Assembly (NCBI GenBank): GCA_903858555.1
Contig: CAIOJG010000181.1
Span: 1 to 10,326 of the forward strand
Reading direction: 5' to 3'
DNA: 10,326 bases
Source: Candidatus Magasanikiibacteriota bacterium
GTDB lineage: Bacteria; Patescibacteriota; Patescibacteriia; Magasanikbacterales; GWA2-37-8
In this document: piece by piece, positions 1-5,377 of the stretch
Layout of the letters: every line of letters begins with the position of its first letter
Position numbering within the stretch: position 1 is the first letter of the stretch
The notes under the pieces: generated by a model
Databases searched by the model: none
Told to the model about the DNA's origin: nothing
Seen by the model: the letters and a program-made list of their open reading frames with translations, nothing else
Made by a program: the position numbers and the translations under genes

Positions 1-216
1 CGTTTTGTCACTCCCAACTAGAAAAAAATAACCATTTTTTTCAGCGATTTTATTTTGGGCTTTAAGCTCATCCAGTGCCGTTAAAATTTCTTTAAAATCT
101 TTTAATTCAATTTTATACAACCACTGCCAAATTTCCTGGGCCGTTAAAGGATAAGAAGTGATATCAAAATAGGCCAGGGTTTTGAGGATTGATTGTTTAA
201 GATTTTGTCTGTTCAT
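1..216 (-). CDS. N-terminal fragment of a winged-helix-like protein, possibly a nucleotidyltransferase-type protein
   Basis: An open frame on the minus strand begins with ATG at 216-214 and runs 72 codons to the window edge without a stop, so only the N-terminus is visible. The peptide starts MNRQNLKQSILKTLAYFD and continues with SYPLTAQEIWQWLY, then a helix-rich segment (KDFKEILTALDELKAQNK) and a short strand pair (KIAEKNGYFFLVGS). The pattern resembles a winged helix-turn-helix with a beta-hairpin wing. From memory, a similar opening (LAYFDIFDYPLT followed by EIW.WLY) precedes polymerase-beta-type nucleotidyltransferase domains in Patescibacteria; that domain would lie outside the window, so this is only a suggestion. 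No good Shine-Dalgarno is present. A -10-like TATACT lies just upstream, so the mRNA may be nearly leaderless. Confidence 0.75.
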   Translation of the reverse strand, partial: MNRQNLKQSILKTLAYFDITSYPLTAQEIWQWLYKIELKDFKEILTALDELKAQNKIAEKNGYFFLVGSDKT

Positions 217-224
217 ACCGCCAT

Positions 225-230
225 AGTATA
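225..230 (-). promoter_or_regulatory. Possible -10 element for the left-edge gene
   Basis: Read on the minus strand, TATACT occupies 230-225, eight bases before the ATG at 216, which would give an almost leaderless transcript. The matching -35 region is only a T-rich tract (no TTGACA), so the promoter is weakly supported. It sits directly downstream, on the same strand, of a terminator-like hairpin with a long T-tract, as expected at a boundary between transcription units. Confidence 0.3.
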
Positions 231-238
231 CACTGACC

Positions 239-277
239 AAAAAAATAAAAAAAGGGGTTGTTTTGTAGACAAAACCC
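239..277 (-). terminator. Rho-independent-like terminator on the minus strand
   Basis: The palindrome GTTTTGT-AG-ACAAAAC (260-275) is extended by GG (256-257) pairing with CC (276-277) across a two-base bulge. On the minus strand it is followed at once by a T-rich tract (complement of 239-253, one interruption). This is intrinsic terminator architecture for leftward transcription. No minus-strand gene now ends near it: the next one to the right stops at 1611 and has its own terminator. It may be the original terminator of that operon, separated from it by insertion of the plus-strand gene. The same palindrome overlaps the -35 box of the plus-strand promoter, so it could instead be an operator. 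Confidence 0.5.
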
Positions 278-293
278 GCTTTCCGTGTATAAT
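266..293 (+). promoter_or_regulatory. Sigma70-type promoter of the cyclopropane-synthase-like gene
   Basis: A -35 box TAGACA (266-271, 5 of 6 matches to TTGACA) is followed after 16 bases by a perfect TATAAT (288-293). Transcription would begin near position 300, giving a leader of about 40 bases before the ATG at 341. The -35 box lies inside the 260-275 palindrome, so a dimeric repressor could act there; that is inference. Confidence 0.7.
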
Positions 294-327
294 AAAATTG
301 GTTCTTTTCCCAACAACTCACCTGACT

Positions 328-331
328 GGAG
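328..331 (+). promoter_or_regulatory. Shine-Dalgarno sequence of the plus-strand gene
   Basis: GGAG lies nine bases before the ATG at 341 and fixes that start codon. It is worth noting because the minus-strand genes in this window are preceded by A/T-rich sequence with no recognisable Shine-Dalgarno. The contrast supports a foreign origin for this gene. Confidence 0.65.
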
Positions 332-340
332 ACAAACACG

Positions 341-1480
341 ATGATTACATCGCTCACCCGCGACGTCCTTGTCGCCATGCTCTCCCGTTTCATGGGAGTA
401 CATGGCTTAACCTGCAACTTCCGAATTGTTGAGGGTCACGAAGACACCTTCACTATCGGCAATCGCCGAGCAAAGCCAGATTGCACAATCGTGTTCTATC
501 GGTTGGCGCACTTTGCGCTTTTTGCCCTGAGTCCGCGTCTACTGACATTCGCCAAACTCTTCATCGACGGACATGTTGAAGTCGAGGGCGACTGGTTTGA
601 AGCGGCCAAAATCGTCAACCGGTTCAGCGACCACGGCTCAAGCGTCACCGAGCGGCTGCTTGGCTTTTTTGCTTCAACTCAAAGTGTGGAAACGCACTAT
701 GGCTGGAGCGCTGAAGCGTTTGGGTGGTTTCTCGACCACCCCTACATGCAGTACACTTGTGGACGGCTACAGAACGGCGACAACCAAGTCAGCCTGGAAG
801 AATCTCAACTCAACAAGCTGGCGCTCATCGCGCGCTGGCTGGAGGTAAAAACAGGACAACGTCATCTCGACATCGGTTGCGGATGGGGCGGGCTCATCCA
901 ATATCTTGTCGAACAACATGGTACTGTTTCGCACGGAGTAACGCTCGCACCAGAGCAAGCTTCGTTTGCGCGTGCCAAAGTACCATCTGCCGAAATCTTC
1001 GTTACTGGTTTTGAGGACCACAAACCCTCTGAGCTGTATGACGTCGCCACGGTAGTCGGTATGCTGGAACACCTTCCAGTTGAACGCCATGCGGAATTTT
1101 TCCAATACCTTGCGACAGCAGTTCGTCAAAATGGTCGGGTGTATCTGCAATGCATTACCCGAACCAATCGACCGACTGGCGACCGTACGCGTTTTCTCAA
1201 CGCGCACGTGTTCACTCACGAGCTGAACTCGCTCGAGAGTCTGGTGGAGTTGGCCCACAAAGCTGGCTTCACAGTCGCAAAGGCTGAAGAAGGTCATGAG
1301 GACTACGCGTTCACGACCCAAGAATGGGTCAAGCGTATCCGTGCTCATGAAGTGGAGATCCGTTGTCTACTCAAAGACGACAAAGTCTACCGCATTCTGC
1401 TGGGCTACCTCACCATGGGGTCGCTCTCGTTCGCTGACAACCACAGCAATTTACACCGTCTGCTTTTGGTGAAAAAGTAG
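341..1480 (+). CDS. Cyclopropane-fatty-acyl-phospholipid synthase-like SAM methyltransferase
   Basis: This 379-residue protein matches the CFA synthase family, which transfers a methylene group from S-adenosylmethionine to cis double bonds of membrane phospholipid acyl chains. The N-terminal domain ends with FIDGHVEVEGDW (74-85), the usual family signature. The Rossmann domain carries HLDIGCGWGGL (175-185) for SAM binding, GVTLAPEQ (199-206) and VVGMLEHL (238-245). Aligned by eye to the E. coli enzyme, the bicarbonate-site residues Cys139, Glu239, Ile268 and Tyr317 correspond to Cys140, Glu243, Ile272 and Tyr356. His266 appears to be Gln270. Related enzymes of the family make other methylated lipids or mycolate cyclopropanes, so the exact product is open. 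The gene is alone on the plus strand and more GC-rich (53-57% in lines counted by hand) than its neighbours (about 32-42%), which suggests transfer. It has its own promoter and Shine-Dalgarno, and is followed by a hairpin and a hammerhead ribozyme on the same strand. Confidence 0.88.
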   Translation: MITSLTRDVLVAMLSRFMGVHGLTCNFRIVEGHEDTFTIGNRRAKPDCTIVFYRLAHFALFALSPRLLTFAKLFIDGHVEVEGDWFEAAKIVNRFSDHGSSVTERLLGFFASTQSVETHYGWSAEAFGWFLDHPYMQYTCGRLQNGDNQVSLEESQLNKLALIARWLEVKTGQRHLDIGCGWGGLIQYLVEQHGTVSHGVTLAPEQASFARAKVPSAEIFVTGFEDHKPSELYDVATVVGMLEHLPVERHAEFFQYLATAVRQNGRVYLQCITRTNRPTGDRTRFLNAHVFTHELNSLESLVELAHKAGFTVAKAEEGHEDYAFTTQEWVKRIRAHEVEIRCLLKDDKVYRILLGYLTMGSLSFADNHSNLHRLLLVKK

Positions 1481-1489
1481 GCAAAGGAG

Positions 1490-1546
1490 AAAAACAAAAA
1501 GCGGGTCGGGCGGCGTGCTACCAATGCACGCCTACCCCGACGCCGC
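1490..1546 (-). terminator. Intrinsic terminator of the nusA-yidC operon
   Basis: On the minus strand a strong GC-rich hairpin (1546 to 1501) is followed directly by TTTTTGTTTTT (complement of 1490-1500), about 65 bases after the stop of the last gene at 1611. The stem has blocks of 4, 6 and 7 base pairs and a 7-base loop (1519-1525). This is a textbook rho-independent terminator for leftward transcription. Confidence 0.8.
1501..1546 (+). other. GC-rich hairpin in the 3' UTR of the plus-strand gene
   Basis: In the plus-strand transcript the same inverted repeat folds as GCGG (1501-1504) with CCGC (1543-1546), GTCGGG (1505-1510) with CCCGAC (1536-1541), and GGCGTGC (1512-1518) with GCACGCC (1526-1532). 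One bulge and one small internal loop interrupt the stem. No U-tract follows in this direction, so it is not an intrinsic terminator for the plus-strand gene. It ends two bases before the hammerhead ribozyme and would cap the 3' end of the self-cleaved mRNA, possibly protecting it from exonucleases (inference). Confidence 0.75.
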
Positions 1547-1547
1547 C

Positions 1548-1613
1548 TGACCTCTGTCGATTATTTCGGCACTGATGAGTCCATATAAATTTTTTTGAAA
1601 GGACGAAAGGTTA
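1548..1613 (+). ncRNA. Type III hammerhead self-cleaving ribozyme
   Basis: All parts of a hammerhead ribozyme are present in order on the plus strand. Stem III 5' strand TGACCT (1548-1553) pairs with AGGTTA (1608-1613; one G-U pair). The cleavage-site nucleotide is C1554, after U of the CUC triplet. Stem I TGTCGA (1555-1560) pairs with TCGGCA (1566-1571; one U-G pair) around loop TTATT. The invariant core CTGATGA is at 1572-1578. Stem II GTCC (1579-1582) pairs with GGAC (1601-1604) around an 18-base A/T-rich loop. The invariant GAAA is at 1605-1608, with its last A pairing with U1553. Every core position fits the consensus. Stems I and II are closed by loops and stem III is open, which is the type III arrangement. 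Predicted cleavage is between 1554 and 1555, giving an upstream 2',3'-cyclic phosphate end and a downstream 5'-OH end. It lies about 70 bases after the stop of the CFA-synthase-like gene, in the same orientation, so it should act in that gene's 3' UTR. Its final three bases overlap the stop codon of the converging minus-strand gene. Activity is inferred from structure. Confidence 0.92.
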
Positions 1614-2342
1614 TTCCCCCATCATCTGCGCGCAGACAAACGGAATATTGCGATTGTGAATTTTAAAAATAAAAACTTGCGGATTTTTTCCTTCGATTAT
1701 TCTATAACTCTCATCATTACCAAGCCCTTTAATTTCTTTTTCTAAAGCTTCTTTAGCTTGTTGAGTGATTACATAGCAAGAATGATTTTTTAAATAATCA
1801 TCTTTTATGTTATCGCCAATACTATTGTGGGGATTACCTTCAAAAGACTGATTAAATAATTTTAAAACTTCATCCGCACCTTCAGACGTTAACTTTCGCA
1901 AACCATCAAAAGTACCCTGACGAATAATATTATTCACATGATTTAGCGCTTCAAAAAATTGTTCGATTTTTTGAGCTTCTGGAATGATAACTCTGGCTTG
2001 ATCAACATCCTCTGTTTCTTGATTTTTAATTAAAGCCATCGCTTCTTCATTCTTTCCTTGGCGAATCAAATCTACCGCTTGATCGTGCACAGCCATATCA
2101 CCACCATCAAATAACTTTCTCAAATTTTCCGCCAAACCAAATTCACGAACAATATCTTCGTCATTTACCGGTTCGGTATTCAAAGCGATAGTATCCACCA
2201 AATGACCCTCTTGATGCAAATAAACTTTTATATCCCCCATCACATCCATTCCAATACGAGCTTTATTTTCTGGAGATACTGGGACCTCTTCTTGTTCTGA
2301 TTTGTTGTCAGGCATTTCCAAATTTCTAGCAGCATTTGGCAT
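1611..2342 (-). CDS. Conserved-looking hypothetical protein, last gene of the nusA-yidC operon
   Basis: This 243-residue acidic soluble protein belongs to no family I recognise. It has no signal peptide or membrane segment. The N-terminal 30 residues are charged and probably disordered. Next comes a segment with beta character (GDIKVYLHQEGHLVDTIAL, about 36-54), then a long mainly helical middle (about 60-200), and a C-terminal strand-rich part (YRIIEGKNPQVFIFKIHNRNIPFVC). It sits in the place where jag (KH-R3H protein) often follows yidC, but neither a KH GxxG loop nor an R3H motif is visible, so it is not called Jag. The start is uncertain: ATG at 2342 lies 6 bases after the yidC stop without a Shine-Dalgarno, and Met10 is an alternative. 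Its stop codon (complement of 1611-1613) lies inside stem III of the opposing hammerhead ribozyme. Confidence 0.8.
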   Translation of the reverse strand: MPNAARNLEMPDNKSEQEEVPVSPENKARIGMDVMGDIKVYLHQEGHLVDTIALNTEPVNDEDIVREFGLAENLRKLFDGGDMAVHDQAVDLIRQGKNEEAMALIKNQETEDVDQARVIIPEAQKIEQFFEALNHVNNIIRQGTFDGLRKLTSEGADEVLKLFNQSFEGNPHNSIGDNIKDDYLKNHSCYVITQQAKEALEKEIKGLGNDESYRIIEGKNPQVFIFKIHNRNIPFVCAQMMGE

Positions 2343-2348
2343 AAAATT

Positions 2349-3122
2349 TTATTTTACAATCTCACCTTCGATTACTTTTTCTACTGCTTTATCCGGGTGC
2401 AAAATTTTACTTTTACCGCTGATATACATCTGTTGCAAAGCCATCAAAATGGTACTCCAAAACCAATACAGGGTCAGACCGGCTGGCAAACGCAGACCAA
2501 TCAAAGCGGTCATCACCGGCATCATATACAACATTTGTTTGTTCATCATTACGGCCATACTTTCATCTTTACTACCTTCACCTGCATCTTTTGGCGGCAT
2601 TTTTTGAGCCATAGTTTTGGCTTGCAAAAACTGAGCGCCACCGGCCAACAATGCCAAAATAACATTAGGATGAGAAAGATTGAAAAAACCAAATGAGATT
2701 GGATTGATCGTGCCAGGATTGGAAACAAAAGAATAAAGTTGAGCGGACAAATTGGTTGAAGCTAAACCATCGCGCATCACCCAATACAGGGCAATCAAAA
2801 TCGGCAACTGAATCAAAAGCGGCAAACAAGAAGTAAATGGATTGACTTTATGATCTTTATAAAGTTCCATTGTGGCTTGTGCCAATTTTTGTTGATCGTC
2901 TTTGTATTGTTTTTTTATGGCTTCCAATTTTGGCTGAAGCTCTTGCATCGAGCGCTGTGCTTTGATAGATGAAGCGGTCAAAGGATAAACTACGATACGT
3001 AATAAAATTGTGACGATGATAATCACGACCCCAACATCGTGCCCAGGAATGATATTGTATAATCCAACGAAAATATTAAACAAAGGCTGGTATAGAGCCA
3101 CGTGAAATAAATAAGAGAACAT
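2349..3122 (-). CDS. yidC: Membrane protein insertase YidC/Oxa1 family
   Basis: YidC inserts membrane proteins into the cytoplasmic membrane alone or with SecYEG. At 257 residues this is the short form without the large periplasmic domain of Gram-negative YidC. The first membrane helix of the insertase core (about 30-50) carries the conserved groove arginine (Arg42 in LLRIVVYPLT). A charged cytoplasmic coiled-coil hairpin follows (about 54-92), then the family signature NPFTSCLPLLIQLPI (94-108), and later helices including LPAGLTLYWFWS (212-223). No lipobox is visible at the N-terminus. The gene starts 5 bases after nusA, so the two are surely cotranscribed. Bacterial yidC commonly follows rnpA; its place after nusA is unusual. 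No Shine-Dalgarno precedes the ATG. Confidence 0.95.
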   Translation of the reverse strand: MFSYLFHVALYQPLFNIFVGLYNIIPGHDVGVVIIIVTILLRIVVYPLTASSIKAQRSMQELQPKLEAIKKQYKDDQQKLAQATMELYKDHKVNPFTSCLPLLIQLPILIALYWVMRDGLASTNLSAQLYSFVSNPGTINPISFGFFNLSHPNVILALLAGGAQFLQAKTMAQKMPPKDAGEGSKDESMAVMMNKQMLYMMPVMTALIGLRLPAGLTLYWFWSTILMALQQMYISGKSKILHPDKAVEKVIEGEIVK

Positions 3123-3127
3123 AAAAA

Positions 3128-4339
3128 TTATTCGTTAGTTTCTTCTGCTTCTTCACCCACAGTGCCTTCTGGCAAAATTTCATCACTACTGATTTCTTGT
3201 TCGCCACCCAAATCTTTGAGGTTAATTTTCCAGCCAGTCAATTCGGAAGCCAAACGAACATTTTGACCATTGCGACCAATCGCCAAAGAAAATTGATCGG
3301 AAGCCACAGAAACATTGGCGGTTTTTTCTCCGGTGTTTAATTCCACACTAGCCACTTTCGCTGGAGACAAAGCTTTACTAATATAGGAAACGGCGTCTTC
3401 ACTAAAATCAATGATATCAATTTTTTCTCCACCCAATTCTTCAATAATTGTATTGATACGACTGCCGCGCTGACCGATACAAGCACCGACTGGATCGATA
3501 GCTTCATCATCGGTTTGGACCGCTACTTTAGAACGGTAACCGGCATCGCGAGCGACACCTTTGATTTTTACTACACCACTTTCAATTTCTGGAATTTCTT
3601 GTTTAAAAATTTCTTCTACCAATTTACCGGAGGAGCGAGACAAAGAAATTTCCGGTCCACGCTGACCCATATTGACCGACAAAACATAAAATTTCATACG
3701 AGCACCTGGGCGGTAATTGTCGCGTGACACTTGGTTGTCACCAAATAAAACACCACTGACTTTTCCAAAATCAACCAAAACCTTGCGACCTTCCACTCGC
3801 TGAACAGTACCAACCAAAAGTTGTCCTTCCTGAGCTTTGAAGTCACCAAATACCATGTTGCGTTCAGCTTCACGGATTTTTTGAATAATTACTTGTTTGG
3901 CAGTCTGAGCGGCCATACGTCCGAAAGCACCAGGAATTTCCAAAGTGATTTCCAAGACATCACCAACTTTAGCTTTTTTATCTACTTCTTTAGCCGCAGC
4001 GAGCATCAACTCGGTCTTTGGATTGAAGCGTGGCAAATCGGCTGTTTCTTCGTCAGTCAATTCACGATTTTCTTCTTTAGCTTTTTCACGACGTTTGGTC
4101 ATTTCTTCTTGAGCGGCCAAAAGTACATCTTCGGCAATATCTTCCACTACGGTTTTTACATCCCAAGCTTTCATGTCCGCAGTTTCCGGGTCAAATTTAA
4201 CTTTGATATTTTGTTGTTTATTGCCAAAATCCTTGCGGTAAGCAGCGGCCAACGCAGTTTCAATAGTTTCCATTACCGCCTCATACGACAAATTTTTTTC
4301 ATCGCAGAGAATCTGAATCGCTTTTGTGATATCGGACAT
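3128..4339 (-). CDS. nusA: Transcription termination/antitermination factor NusA
   Basis: NusA binds RNA polymerase and nascent RNA and modulates pausing, intrinsic termination and antitermination. The 403-residue protein has the N-terminal polymerase-binding domain (about 1-135), an S1 domain (about 171-236, beginning GQLLVGTVQRVEGRKVLVDFG), KH1 with GACIGQRGSRI (286-296) and KH2 with LAIGRNGQNVRLA (352-364). An acidic tail (about 379-403) follows instead of the C-terminal acidic repeats of enterobacterial NusA. The N-terminal domain appears to carry a highly charged insertion (about 70-108, rich in E, K and R) relative to the usual form, in which a VVEE...DPDA...GD segment is short. It is the first gene of an operon with yidC and a hypothetical gene. 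A promoter lies just upstream, with a terminator-like hairpin between promoter and start codon. The usual partners rimP and infB are not adjacent. Confidence 0.95.
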   Translation of the reverse strand: MSDITKAIQILCDEKNLSYEAVMETIETALAAAYRKDFGNKQQNIKVKFDPETADMKAWDVKTVVEDIAEDVLLAAQEEMTKRREKAKEENRELTDEETADLPRFNPKTELMLAAAKEVDKKAKVGDVLEITLEIPGAFGRMAAQTAKQVIIQKIREAERNMVFGDFKAQEGQLLVGTVQRVEGRKVLVDFGKVSGVLFGDNQVSRDNYRPGARMKFYVLSVNMGQRGPEISLSRSSGKLVEEIFKQEIPEIESGVVKIKGVARDAGYRSKVAVQTDDEAIDPVGACIGQRGSRINTIIEELGGEKIDIIDFSEDAVSYISKALSPAKVASVELNTGEKTANVSVASDQFSLAIGRNGQNVRLASELTGWKINLKDLGGEQEISSDEILPEGTVGEEAEETNE

Positions 4340-4366
4340 ATATTATGTTAATTTAAAAAATTTATT

Positions 4367-4393
4367 AAAAAAAGCAACTTCTATAGAAGCGCT
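4367..4393 (-). terminator. Terminator-like hairpin in the nusA leader, possible attenuator
   Basis: On the minus strand AGC (4393-4391) pairs with GCT (4375-4373) and CTTC (4389-4386) pairs with GAAG (4381-4378) around a TATA loop; a seven-T run (complement of 4367-4373) follows. The hairpin starts about 10 bases downstream of the start site predicted for the nusA promoter. It could be an attenuator acted on by NusA itself, or simply the terminator of the upstream DUF475 gene, which stops at 4439. The stem is short and interrupted, so its strength is uncertain. Confidence 0.5.
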
Positions 4394-4408
4394 TTATAAT
4401 CTATAAAA

Positions 4409-4437
4409 AGTATATCATATTTGAAGTAAAATGTCAA
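4409..4437 (-). promoter_or_regulatory. Promoter of the nusA-yidC operon
   Basis: Read on the minus strand, a perfect TTGACA (4437-4432) is followed after exactly 17 bases by TATACT (4414-4409). The start site would be near 4402, leaving a leader of about 60 bases before the nusA ATG at 4339. The -35 box begins one base after the stop codon of the upstream DUF475 gene. Confidence 0.8.
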
Positions 4438-4438
4438 A

Positions 4439-5374
4439 CTACTTCTTTATCTTGACTTTTTGGGCATCTTTTATCTCACGGTAAGACAAAGCTAGGAAAA
4501 ACAGCAGCATAACTATGGTATTTACCGGCGCAATCCAGAATGGATATTCTTTCCCAAAACTTTCTAATATCATCAATCCGCCCAACATTCCAATCGAATA
4601 CATTGCTCCATTTTTGAGATACGCAAATTTAGAAATCAAATTAATGCCCCGTACCGTAAATTCACGCACCACCAGAGCGCCCAAACCATTACCCAGTAAA
4701 ATTAACGGCACCGAAATAGTAAACGCAAAAGCACCAATCACTCCGTCCATCGAAAAAGCCATATCGATAATTTCCAAATATAAAATTTTACTAAACGCGC
4801 TCAAATGAGCGCTGGTCAAATCCTTTTCTTTGGACTCGGCATTTTGTTTAAAACCGTCGGTAATAAAAAAGGCCGTGGCCCCGATAGTCGCCGACAAAGC
4901 CAAAACCGGATTTATTTTTAAACAGTAATAAATAATCCCTGTTAAAAATATTGAAGCAATCGAATAAAACCACACCCCGCGACGATGAATAAAACCTTCT
5001 ACCAAAAAAGCATAATTTTTTTCTTCCAAAAATAACCAACTCAAAAATACAAAGAATAAATAAATACCACCACCGAGCAACAGTAGCGGTTTAGACAATT
5101 CGACATAATGTGCAATCTCGGGATTATTGGAAAAAACAAAAGAAAAAACTTGAACAAACGATAGGTTGGTATTAACCAACCAAACAATAACAAATGGCAA
5201 CAAACCGCGCACCACAAAAACGGCAAAGAGCAAACCCCAAGTCAAAAACCACTTACGATATTTATCCGGTAAAGTTTTTAAAACACTAGCATTAACAATC
5301 GCGTTATCAATACTGCTAATAACTTCAAAAACACATAGCCCCAATACCACTACTAAAATATTGACTATACTCAT
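4439..5374 (-). CDS. DUF475 / TerC-like integral membrane protein
   Basis: This 311-residue polytopic membrane protein matches the DUF475 family, a relative of TerC/YkoY proteins in the LysE superfamily. Motifs supporting this are FEVISSIDNAIV (16-27) in the first helix, LEIIDMAFSMDGVIGAFA (200-217) and LGNGLGALVVREF (227-239). Acidic residues buried in these helices (Asp23, Asp204, Asp210) are typical of the family. Roughly seven to nine hydrophobic segments are visible. TerC-family members have been linked to metal handling, including manganese export, and may support metal-loading of secreted proteins; the substrate of DUF475 proteins is not established. It starts 3 bases after the L,D-transpeptidase stop and ends the operon that begins with the histidine kinase. 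The next promoter starts directly after its stop. Confidence 0.88.
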   Translation of the reverse strand: MSIVNILVVVLGLCVFEVISSIDNAIVNASVLKTLPDKYRKWFLTWGLLFAVFVVRGLLPFVIVWLVNTNLSFVQVFSFVFSNNPEIAHYVELSKPLLLLGGGIYLFFVFLSWLFLEEKNYAFLVEGFIHRRGVWFYSIASIFLTGIIYYCLKINPVLALSATIGATAFFITDGFKQNAESKEKDLTSAHLSAFSKILYLEIIDMAFSMDGVIGAFAFTISVPLILLGNGLGALVVREFTVRGINLISKFAYLKNGAMYSIGMLGGLMILESFGKEYPFWIAPVNTIVMLLFFLALSYREIKDAQKVKIKK

Positions 5375-5377
5375 AAA

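Noticed and set aside
298..313. Weak TTGG/CCAA hairpin in the leader of the plus-strand gene
   Set aside because: Only four base pairs around an eight-base loop; not distinguishable from chance.
217..340. Second hammerhead upstream of the plus-strand gene (retrozyme-like pair)
   Set aside because: No CTGANGA core with a matching GAAA is present in this interval on either strand, so there is no evidence for a ribozyme pair or RNA circularisation.
767..1348. 193-codon open frame antisense to the CFA-synthase-like gene
   Set aside because: It is a shadow frame of a GC-rich gene with no recognisable domains; the sense frame has clear family motifs.
1484..1490. Shine-Dalgarno-like AAAGGAG just after the plus-strand stop
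   Set aside because: No start codon or open frame follows within range; it is part of a purine-rich stretch whose complement is the minus-strand terminator T-tract.
1524..1550. Eight-codon reading frame (ATG to TGA) within the 3' UTR hairpin
   Set aside because: No Shine-Dalgarno at useful distance, lies wholly inside a strong stem, and is explained by the inverted repeat.
1611..2342. Jag/KhpB identity for the gene after yidC
   Set aside because: Position fits, but neither a KH GxxG loop nor an R3H motif can be found in the protein.
3821..4351. 176-codon plus-strand frame across nusA
   Set aside because: Phe/Ser-rich translation typical of an antisense shadow; nusA is unambiguous on the other strand.
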